A DNA stretch of 64,000 bases, from assembly GCA_015069165.1 (NCBI GenBank), contig SVJD01000003.1:1-64000 (forward strand). The letters are read 5' to 3'. The first letter of the stretch is position 1, and every line of letters begins with the position of its first letter. This stretch comes from Oscillospiraceae bacterium (GTDB lineage Bacteria > Bacillota > Clostridia > UBA1212 > UBA1255). Below the pieces are notes generated by a model that made no database searches, was not told the origin of the DNA, and worked only from the letters and a program-made list of their open reading frames with translations. This document shows positions 56,554-64,000 of this stretch, piece by piece. The position numbers were made by a program, and so were the translations under genes.

Positions 56554-57900
56554 TTACATAAAAATATTTGGCATCTTGCCGCCGAACATTTTTCTGCCAA
56601 TACCTTTTCCGCCTTTGCCGCCAAGTTTTTTCATCATGACGCGCATATCAGCAAATTGCTTCATAAGTCTGTTTATATCTTGAACCGTTGTACCGCTGCC
56701 GGCAGCAATTCTTTTTCTTCTGCTGGCATCAAGTATATCGGGATTTCTGCGTTCTTTTTTTGTCATTGATCTGATGATAGCTTCAACTCTCACCATTTGT
56801 TTTTCGTCAATGTCGTCTTCGTTAATCTGGCCCACACCGGGAAGAAGCTTTAACAAGCCACCTATGCCGCCCATCTTTTTTATCTGTTGAAGCTGTTCAA
56901 GAAAATCATCCAGAGTAAATGTCTGTGTCATAATTTTCTTTTCCAAATCTTGGGCTTGCTTCTCGTCGTACATCTCAACGGCTTTATCTATAAGAGTAAG
57001 CACGTCGCCCATACCGAGAATTCTGTCTGCCATTCTTTTGGGATAAAATATCTCAAAATCGTTTATCTTTTCTCCGCTTGAAGCAAATTTTACAGGTTTT
57101 CCTGTTATTGCTCGTACGGAAAGTGCCGCACCGCCGCGAGTATCACTGTCTAATTTTGAAAGTATGATACCTGTTACATCAAGTCGGTCATTAAATGTTT
57201 GTGCAACATTTGCAGCTTCCTGACCTGTCATAGCATCTATTACAAGCATAATCTCTGCCGGATTAACTTCTGCTTTAATCTCGTCAAGCTCATCCATAAG
57301 ATCATCGTCAATTTGAAGTCGACCTGCCGTATCGACGATAACCACGTCATGCATATTTCTTATTGCATATTTAATAGCATTTTTCGCAATTGTTGCTGCT
57401 TTTACTTGTGAGCCTTCCTCATAAACGGGAATATCAATCTGCTTTCCGAGAACTTGGAGCTGTGTGATAGCTGCCGGTCTGTATATATCGCAGGCTACCA
57501 TCATAGGTTTTCTGCCTTGTTTTCTCAAATGTGCCGCAAGTTTAGCTGTTGCAGTCGTTTTACCTGTACCTTGAAGACCTACCATCATAACTACATTAGG
57601 CGGTGTCTTTGAAAGGTCGAGTTTATAGTCCTCCGCACCCAAAAGCTCTGTAAGCTCGTCATCAACGATTTTTACTATTTGCTGTCCGGGAGACAAACTC
57701 TCAAGAACTTCCTGACCTACTGCCTTTTCGGAAACTTTTGCAATAAAGTCTTTTACAACTTTATAGTTTACATCTGCTTCCAAAAGTGCCAAACGAATCT
57801 CGCGCATAAAGTCTTTAACGTCTTTTTCTGTAACGCGTGTTTGTCCTTTTAATTTTTTTATTGTAGCTTGCAGCTTTGCGGATAAGCTTTCAAATGCCAT
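56554..57900 (-). CDS. ffh: signal recognition particle protein
   Basis: MVGLQGTGKTTATAKLAAHLRKQGRKPMMVACDIYRPAA, DTAGRLQIDDDLMDEL, Met-rich M domain. Confidence 0.97.
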   Translation of the reverse strand: MAFESLSAKLQATIKKLKGQTRVTEKDVKDFMREIRLALLEADVNYKVVKDFIAKVSEKAVGQEVLESLSPGQQIVKIVDDELTELLGAEDYKLDLSKTPPNVVMMVGLQGTGKTTATAKLAAHLRKQGRKPMMVACDIYRPAAITQLQVLGKQIDIPVYEEGSQVKAATIAKNAIKYAIRNMHDVVIVDTAGRLQIDDDLMDELDEIKAEVNPAEIMLVIDAMTGQEAANVAQTFNDRLDVTGIILSKLDSDTRGGAALSVRAITGKPVKFASSGEKINDFEIFYPKRMADRILGMGDVLTLIDKAVEMYDEKQAQDLEKKIMTQTFTLDDFLEQLQQIKKMGGIGGLLKLLPGVGQINEDDIDEKQMVRVEAIIRSMTKKERRNPDILDASRRKRIAAGSGTTVQDINRLMKQFADMRVMMKKLGGKGGKGIGRKMFGGKMPNIFM

Positions 57901-57914
57901 ATTCTTAACCTCGA

Positions 57915-58274
57915 TTAGATTTTTGTTATAACTTCTAACAGATTTTTATCAATCTGCTCCAACATGTAAAGATTTCCGTGTTTAAGCTCGCTTCTGTCTA
58001 TGAGCTGCAAATCTTCTTGTATGTTTTTTAATCCTTTTTTTATTTCACAAAATCGAGACATAAGCCCCAATTTTTCTTCATATTCCGTAAGCACTGCGCG
58101 TCCTCTTTTTATAAAGTCGTGAACGCCTTGTCTGCTTATACCGATTTCATCTGCAATTTCTGACAAACTCAAATCTTGGTTGTAGTGCAAATCCATGCAT
58201 TTATACTGACTATCAGTTAAAAGTTGTCCGTAAAAATCGAGCAACATACTAATTTCGTAAATATCTTCAGCCAT
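57915..58274 (-). CDS. ylxM: YlxM-family DNA-binding protein
   Basis: LLDFYGQLLTDSQYKCMDLHYNQDLSLSEIADEIGISRQGVHDFIKR, upstream of ffh. Confidence 0.92.
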   Translation of the reverse strand: MAEDIYEISMLLDFYGQLLTDSQYKCMDLHYNQDLSLSEIADEIGISRQGVHDFIKRGRAVLTEYEEKLGLMSRFCEIKKGLKNIQEDLQLIDRSELKHGNLYMLEQIDKNLLEVITKI

Positions 58275-58504
58275 GATTTTTCCCTTTCTCAAAAATTACC
58301 GGAACACCCGTTTTGATGTAAAGCAAATGTTCTTTACAGAGAATACAACAAACGGCCCTGCTTGTCAACATTTTTTTGTAAAATTTTATAAATTTTCTCA
58401 TTTTTTAAAGCGACAAAGTTAATCTCTTTTTTATACAAAACGCCTACGTAGACTTCATATCCGCAAGTCGTAGTTTTGCAATAGACATTATATAAAGTTG
58501 AAAG

Positions 58505-58531
58505 GAGACACTTCCTTACGTAGTGTCTCCC
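58505..58531. terminator. perfect hairpin GGAGACACT-tccttacgt-AGTGTCTCC
   Basis: 9-bp perfect arms in an intergenic gap. Confidence 0.5.
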
Positions 58532-58543
58532 TCTGGTCCCTTT

Positions 58544-58891
58544 TCATTGAATAAACTTAGCTCGGAAAGAATATACAAGATTCCTCCATCCATTTTGATC
58601 TACCATCAAACCTGCGATTCTTGCCAAAACAAATAACGAAAGGGTAATTACTTTTTCCGTTCTCGTCATTTTATTAGATTTAACAGTTTTTACAATAATT
58701 AATATATCTATTATAAAAATTGCCAATAAAAGTAAAATACCTAAAGGAATAAACATTATTCCATCGGGGTTATTTCCAACACCTTTTGTAACATTAAATG
58801 CAATCGCAATAAACACTGGTACGTAAACTCCGGAAAGCCACCCATACACTACACACAAAATAGTTCTAAGTATAATTTTAAGTTTCTGCAT
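58544..58891 (-). CDS. small hypothetical membrane protein
   Basis: 115 aa with several hydrophobic segments. Confidence 0.6.
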   Translation of the reverse strand: MQKLKIILRTILCVVYGWLSGVYVPVFIAIAFNVTKGVGNNPDGIMFIPLGILLLLAIFIIDILIIVKTVKSNKMTRTEKVITLSLFVLARIAGLMVDQNGWRNLVYSFRAKFIQ

Positions 58892-58903
58892 AACTACCCC
58901 CTG

Positions 58904-59020
58904 TTAATTACCGGTATTTTTTAAAAATTTTGTAATACTCTCTGCACCGTTTATGCCTAATACCTTAGCTTCGGTAAGGTCACGAATAAACAAACCGATT
59001 TTGCAATCCTTTAAATGCAA
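58904..59020 (-). CDS. short 38-aa ORF with strong RBS
   Basis: GGAGGT 8 nt before TTG; LHLKDCKIGLFIRDLTEAKVLGINGAESITKFLKNTGN*; TATAAT further upstream. Confidence 0.35.
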   Translation of the reverse strand: MHLKDCKIGLFIRDLTEAKVLGINGAESITKFLKNTGN

Positions 59021-59162
59021 ACAAAGTTACCTCCGCTCATATCATGTTTAAATTATACCACAAAAGATGCTACATTCTTACCTTCTGTAGATATGTAACC
59101 TCTTTCTTCTCTGGCGGTTTTTTCACAGTCCTTATTTAGATTTTATTATCTGCTTATTTCAC

Positions 59163-59354
59163 TCAAACATTTTTTATAGCAAAATCTTTTTTTAATTCAG
59201 CCTCAACCATTTCTGCTGAATAAATTCTGCCGGCTTTTATATCGTCAATGCCTTTGTCTATAGCTTCATCAAATTGTTCTTTCGTAAGAGTTTTATACGC
59301 AACCAGCTCTGTTCCCGGCAATTTCATTTCAAACGGAATACCTCTTTGCAGCAC
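59163..59354 (-). pseudogene. RelB/DinJ-like antitoxin C-terminal fragment
   Basis: LQRGIPFEMKLPG...LTKEQFDEAIDKGIDDIKAGRIYSAEMVEAELKKDFAIKNV; DNA-binding N-terminus missing. Confidence 0.55.
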
Positions 59355-59374
59355 AATCTGTTTACAATGTCAAA

Positions 59375-60031
59375 TTATACCATTTTTTCCTGTTTAACTT
59401 TTTTGTCAATTACATGGCGAGATGCCAATTCAGTATGAATATCATCAAGTGAAATTCCCATTTCTACCATAAGTACCATTACATGATAAGCAAGGTCAGC
59501 AATTTCATAAATTGTCTCTTTTTTGTCATTTCCTTTACCTGCAACGATAACTTCCGTGCACTCCTCGCCTACTTTTTTCAAAATTTTATCAATGCCTTTT
59601 TCAAAAAGATATGTTGTATAAGAACCTTCTTTTTTATTAATTTTACGGCCAATAAGCATTTCCATAAGGCTGTTTAATGTAAACTCACTTATTTCGTCAC
59701 TTTCGCAAACATCTTTATGGAAGCAAGAATCCTCTCCCGTATGGCAGGCAGGTCCTTCCTTTTTTACCACTACTTGTAAAGCGTCCATATCACAATCAGC
59801 TGTAATTCTTACTATATTTTGGAAATTTCCGGAAGTTTCGCCTTTACGCCAAAGCTCTTGTCTTGATCTTGACCAGAAACAAGTACGGCCTTCTTTTATG
59901 CTGATTTCAAGGCTTTCTCTGTTCATATAAGCCAATGTAAGCAATTTACCTGTATCAGACTCCGTTACAACTGCCGGAATAAGTCCTTTTTCGTCAAATT
60001 TTAAATTATCCAAATTAAAATCACAAATCAT
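59375..60031 (-). CDS. hisIE: bifunctional phosphoribosyl-AMP cyclohydrolase/phosphoribosyl-ATP pyrophosphatase
   Basis: [63 protein letters not shown]. Confidence 0.95.
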   Translation of the reverse strand: MICDFNLDNLKFDEKGLIPAVVTESDTGKLLTLAYMNRESLEISIKEGRTCFWSRSRQELWRKGETSGNFQNIVRITADCDMDALQVVVKKEGPACHTGEDSCFHKDVCESDEISEFTLNSLMEMLIGRKINKKEGSYTTYLFEKGIDKILKKVGEECTEVIVAGKGNDKKETIYEIADLAYHVMVLMVEMGISLDDIHTELASRHVIDKKVKQEKMV

Positions 60032-60063
60032 TTTTATTACCTCTCTATATAAAATTTTATTCT

Positions 60064-60825
60064 TTAAATTCTTCTTACATTTATTCCCTCTGCTGCCAAT
60101 TTATCTTTCAAGTCAGCAATTTTTATCTCTCCGAAATGGAAAACAGAAGCAGCCAAACCTGCATCAACTTTAGGCAATTTTTTGAACAACTCAACAAAAT
60201 CATCCATCGAGCCGGCTCCGCCGGATGCTATTACCGGCACCGATACAGTATTGCATACTTTTTCCAAAAGTTCCAAATCAAAACCTTCTTTTACGCCGTC
60301 AGTATCCATACTGTTTACAACAATTTCGCCTGCGCCTAAATCAACACATCTTTTTATCCAGTCAAGAGCTTCCATTCCTGTATTTTCTCTGCCGCCTTTG
60401 GCAAACACACGGAAAACTCCGTCAACTCTTTTCACATCTGCCGAAAGAACCACGCACTGGTCACCGTATCGTTTCGCCGCATCTTCTATAATCTGCGGAT
60501 TTCTTATCGCTCCTGAATTCACAGAAACTTTGTCAGCACCGCATTTGAGAACTCTGTCAAAATCTTCCACCGAATTTATAGCGCCGCCAACAGTAAGCGG
60601 TATAAAAATCTTGCTTGCAACTTCACGAAGTATGTCTGTAAAAAGGCCTCTGCCCTCTGCCGAAGCGGTAATATCATAAAAAACAAGCTCATCAGCTCCG
60701 CAATTGCTGTAATATTCCGCAAGCTCAACGGGAGAATTAACATCTCTGAGCCCTGCAAAATTTACACCTTTTACCACTCGGCCGTTTTTAACATCAAGGC
60801 ACGGAATGATTCTTTTTGTTATCAT
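60064..60825 (-). CDS. hisF: imidazole glycerol phosphate synthase subunit HisF
   Basis: [38 protein letters not shown]. Confidence 0.97.
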   Translation of the reverse strand: MITKRIIPCLDVKNGRVVKGVNFAGLRDVNSPVELAEYYSNCGADELVFYDITASAEGRGLFTDILREVASKIFIPLTVGGAINSVEDFDRVLKCGADKVSVNSGAIRNPQIIEDAAKRYGDQCVVLSADVKRVDGVFRVFAKGGRENTGMEALDWIKRCVDLGAGEIVVNSMDTDGVKEGFDLELLEKVCNTVSVPVIASGGAGSMDDFVELFKKLPKVDAGLAASVFHFGEIKIADLKDKLAAEGINVRRI

Positions 60826-61547
60826 AATTTGCCTCCTTTGGCAGCTTCAAGAGCTTCTTTAAGGTCAATAGCTCCGGTGTAAATCGCTTTGCCCAAAATT
60901 GCCCCGTAAACATCCAGTTTTGCCAATGCTTTTACATCATCAATCGTCGAAACGCCGCCTGACGCTATTATGTTCATTTTAAATTCTTTTTGAAGCTGTG
61001 CATAAAGTTCTCTGTTAGTTCCTTGCATTGCACCATCACGGCTTATGTCTGTGCAAATAATTGTCTGCACTCCCAAATCTTCCATTTTTTTGCAAAAGTC
61101 TCTAAAATCTACGTCAGAAATTTCTGTCCAGCCGTTTACAGCAACTTTACCTGCGTTAATATCTATTCCGACTGCGATTTTCTCTCTGTAAGCAGATACA
61201 GCTTTTTCCAAAAATACCGGATCTTTGAGTGCCGCCGTTCCCAATATAACACGGCTGACACCTATATCAAGATACTTTTTAACAACTTCCATCGAGCGAA
61301 TACCGCCGCCGAGTTCTGCTGTCAATCCTGTAGCTTTTACAATTTTTTCTACTGACGAAATGTTAACTGTTTCGCCTGTTTTTGCACCTTCCAAATCTAC
61401 AAGGTGTATATATTCTGCACCGCAATCCGCAAAATACTTTGCCACTTTCTCCGGTGCATCGGAATACTCTGTCATTTGCGCGTAATCACCTTTAAAAAGT
61501 CTGACTGCACAACCGTGATGTAAATCTATTGCCGGTAAAATTACCAT
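60822..61547 (-). CDS. hisA: ProFAR isomerase HisA
   Basis: ILPAIDLHHGCAVRLFKGDYAQMTEYSDAP. Confidence 0.97.
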   Translation of the reverse strand: MVILPAIDLHHGCAVRLFKGDYAQMTEYSDAPEKVAKYFADCGAEYIHLVDLEGAKTGETVNISSVEKIVKATGLTAELGGGIRSMEVVKKYLDIGVSRVILGTAALKDPVFLEKAVSAYREKIAVGIDINAGKVAVNGWTEISDVDFRDFCKKMEDLGVQTIICTDISRDGAMQGTNRELYAQLQKEFKMNIIASGGVSTIDDVKALAKLDVYGAILGKAIYTGAIDLKEALEAAKGGKL

Positions 61548-61587
61548 ATTTTTCCTCCGAATAAATTATTAATCCTCTTTAAATCTA

Positions 61588-62205
61588 TTAAAGCTCACAA
61601 AAAGCTTTTAAAATACTAAGTCCTGTTTTGCCGCTTTTTTCGGGATGGAACTGTGTTCCGTAAACATTTTCAAACTCCACCGAAGCCGTAATGTCAGCAC
61701 CATATTCCGTATAAGCACTCACATATTCAGCACAATCCGCACCGTAATACGAATGTACAAAATATACGTGTTCGCCGGGTTCTACATACTTATAGAGCTT
61801 GCTTTTTTCCTTATTTTCCGGAAATTGTAAAGAATTCCAGCCGATATGAGGAACTTTCAAATCACTGCCAATAACGGGTGCAAGCGGTTTCACGTTACCC
61901 GGAATAAGATTAAGGCCGTCATGTTCGCCGTATTCGTAGCTCTTTGTCAAAAGCATCTGCATTCCGAGGCAAATTCCCAAAAGCGGCTTGCCTTTTTTTG
62001 CTTCTTCTATGACAACTTTGTACATTCCGGTTTCTTTAAGGGCCTTTGCCGCATCGGAAAAAGCGCCTACACCGGGCAAAATAAGTCTGTCCGCATCTGC
62101 GATTTTTTGTTTATCCGAAGTCACTGTAACGTCCTGACCGATAAATTTGAAAGATGATGTGAGCGAAAACAAGTTTCCTACTCCGTAGTCGATAATTACG
62201 GGCAT
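61588..62205 (-). CDS. hisH: imidazole glycerol phosphate synthase subunit HisH
   Basis: IDYGVGNLFSL, LLGICLGMQML, GTQFHPEKSG. Confidence 0.96.
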   Translation of the reverse strand: MPVIIDYGVGNLFSLTSSFKFIGQDVTVTSDKQKIADADRLILPGVGAFSDAAKALKETGMYKVVIEEAKKGKPLLGICLGMQMLLTKSYEYGEHDGLNLIPGNVKPLAPVIGSDLKVPHIGWNSLQFPENKEKSKLYKYVEPGEHVYFVHSYYGADCAEYVSAYTEYGADITASVEFENVYGTQFHPEKSGKTGLSILKAFCEL

Positions 62206-62798
62206 TACAGCACCCCTTTCGTTGACGGAATTTCGTCCGGATTCTCGCTGTTGATTTTCAATGCTTCTTTTAATGTTCTTCCGAGAGCCTTGAACATTCC
62301 TTCCAAAATATGGTGACCGTTAGAGCCTGCAAGCTGTTTTATGTGAAGTGTAATCGGGAAATTTCTTACAAAAGCAAGCATAAACTCCTCTCCCAATTCT
62401 GTATCAAAACTGCCAACTTTTTCAGGCAAATTTTCAAGTTGGTAAGAAAGGTAACTTCTTCCTGAAATGTCAACTGCGGTCAAAATCAGAGCTTCGTCCA
62501 TAGGGAGAATTATGTGTGCGTATCTGTTTATACCCTTAAAATCCCCTGCGGCATCTGCAAAAGCTTTGCCCAAGCAAATTCCTATATCCTCTACGCTGTG
62601 GTGATCGTCAACATTTATGTCACCGTCACATTTAACATAAAGATTAAATCTTCCATGTTTGGCAAAAAGTGTCAACATATGATCCATAAAACCGCAACCT
62701 GTATTTACATCTGCCTCTCCTTTGCCGTCTATGCAAAGCTTAAGCTCTATTTTGGTTTCTGCTGTATTTCTTTTAATTTCTGATGTGCGAGTTTCCAT
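62205..62798 (-). CDS. hisB: imidazoleglycerol-phosphate dehydratase
   Basis: GCGFMDHMLTLFAKH, DDHHSVEDIGICLGKA, KQLAGSNGHHILEG. Confidence 0.97.
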   Translation of the reverse strand: METRTSEIKRNTAETKIELKLCIDGKGEADVNTGCGFMDHMLTLFAKHGRFNLYVKCDGDINVDDHHSVEDIGICLGKAFADAAGDFKGINRYAHIILPMDEALILTAVDISGRSYLSYQLENLPEKVGSFDTELGEEFMLAFVRNFPITLHIKQLAGSNGHHILEGMFKALGRTLKEALKINSENPDEIPSTKGVL

Positions 62799-62939
62799 TT
62801 TCGCTTATCCTCCCATAAAATTCCTTTTCATTAAACTTTTGTAAAGTATCTTTGAAACTTTACCTGAATTTTTCTGAAAAGTCACCTGTTTTTTCTGAAT
62901 TGTCTATAAAACACTTCTGATACTTGTGTGAAATACCTC

Positions 62940-63995
62940 TTATAATATTTCTCTGACAGCATCTAAAAGCTTATCCATTTGCTCCTTTGTCCCCACTGTT
63001 ATTCTGACAAAATCTTTAATGCGTTCTTTTGAAAAGTGTCTGACAAGTATTCCTTTGTCTTTCAATTTTTTATAAAGAGTTTCACCATCGATTTTTCCAT
63101 TTTTGGCAAATATAAAATTGCTCTTTGAATCCGTAAAATCAAAACCAAGCTTTTCAAGCTCCGACTTTGTATATTCTCTGACTTCAACTATCTTTTTGCA
63201 ATTATCTGCGTAATAATCGTTATCTTTTATTGCGGCAATTCCTGCCAAATTTGTAAGTCTGTTTATGCTGTAAGGATTGGTTGAATATTTAATCTTGTTT
63301 AAATCCTCTATAATCGCTTCACTTGCAATTGCAAATCCCAATCTTGCACCTGCCATAGAGCGTGATTTTGAATACGTCATAACAGTTATCAAATTATCAT
63401 ATTTCTTCGTAAGATTTACACTGCTTTCGGCTCCGAAATCCACATACGCTTCATCTATAAGCACAATATTGTCCTTATTACTTTCGCAAATTTTGCTTAT
63501 TTGTTCAAGCGACAGTGTAAGTCCCGTCGGTGCATTTGGATTTGCTATGAATACATTTTTGTTTATACCGATATAGTCTTCTGCATTTACAGAAAAGTCA
63601 GATTTTAACGGAATTTCCACATACGGAACGCCGTGAAGCTCTGCGTAAACTCTATAAAATCCATAGCTTATATCGGGAAAAGCCGCATTGGAATTTTTAC
63701 CGCAAAATGCCATAAATGCAAATGAAAGTATATCATCAGAACCATTTCCTACAAATACATTTTTTGCCAAAACACCGTAATGCTTTGCTATAGTTTCTCT
63801 AAGCTCCTTACATTCCGGATCAGGGTATAAATTAAGCTGACTTACAGCATCTTGATTTACTGCTTCCAAAACACCTTTCGACGGCGGAAACGGAGACTCA
63901 TTTGTATTCAGTTTTATATACTTTTTATCCTGCGGTTGCTCTCCCGGCGTATACGCCTCCAACCGGCAAAATTTTTCATTCAAAAATCTACTCAT
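62940..63995 (-). CDS. hisC: histidinol-phosphate aminotransferase
   Basis: KLNTNESPFPPS, NPNAPTG, DEAYVDFG, TYSKSRSMAGARLGFAI. Confidence 0.93.
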   Translation of the reverse strand: MSRFLNEKFCRLEAYTPGEQPQDKKYIKLNTNESPFPPSKGVLEAVNQDAVSQLNLYPDPECKELRETIAKHYGVLAKNVFVGNGSDDILSFAFMAFCGKNSNAAFPDISYGFYRVYAELHGVPYVEIPLKSDFSVNAEDYIGINKNVFIANPNAPTGLTLSLEQISKICESNKDNIVLIDEAYVDFGAESSVNLTKKYDNLITVMTYSKSRSMAGARLGFAIASEAIIEDLNKIKYSTNPYSINRLTNLAGIAAIKDNDYYADNCKKIVEVREYTKSELEKLGFDFTDSKSNFIFAKNGKIDGETLYKKLKDKGILVRHFSKERIKDFVRITVGTKEQMDKLLDAVREIL

Positions 63996-64000
63996 TTTTT

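Noticed and set aside
60182-60679. 165-aa + ORF antisense to hisF
   Set aside because: Antisense shadow of hisF, Ser/Thr/Pro-rich translation typical of antisense frames
59375-63995. his gene run as unusual
   Set aside because: Ordinary his operon order; missing genes are probably outside the window

Overview
The window is from a low-GC, spore-forming Firmicutes/Clostridia-like chromosome. Evidence for this is yabP/yabQ, the ylxM-ffh-rpsP-khpA-rimM-trmD order, and FakA/DegV genes. About 0-18.7 kb is an accessory defense island ending at a tRNA-Ser. It contains an AbiE-like pair with a probably internally deleted toxin, a DUF234-type ATPase flanked by imperfect direct repeats, and one co-directional operon hsdM-hsdS-hsdR-DUF262/DUF1524-membrane protein-DUF4238. 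It also holds a replication-ATPase remnant and a cassette of five uncharacterised small genes. About 18.7-64 kb is mostly core chromosome: a lipid/fatty-acid cluster, a chrA-chrA-cysK cluster, a sigma factor and SSB, htrA, tmk, pdxA, a sporulation/division cluster, rlmD, purC, rRNA/tRNA modification genes, the ffh-trmD region and a his operon. The most unusual items are: (1) type I RM genes coupled to a GmrSD-like protein plus a multi-TM protein; (2) an in-frame TrmD-cysteine desulfurase fusion directly upstream of thiI; (3) a cysteine synthase with an N-terminal DUF2975-like membrane domain, coupled to two ChrA genes; (4) an internally deleted AbiF/Abi_2 gene that keeps an abiF-RNA-like leader and promoter; (5) a seven-unit 52/53-bp hairpin repeat array with a diverged relative about 3 kb away; (6) a lysolipid/fatty-acid salvage cluster. 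No searches were run. Family names come from reading motifs in the translations.
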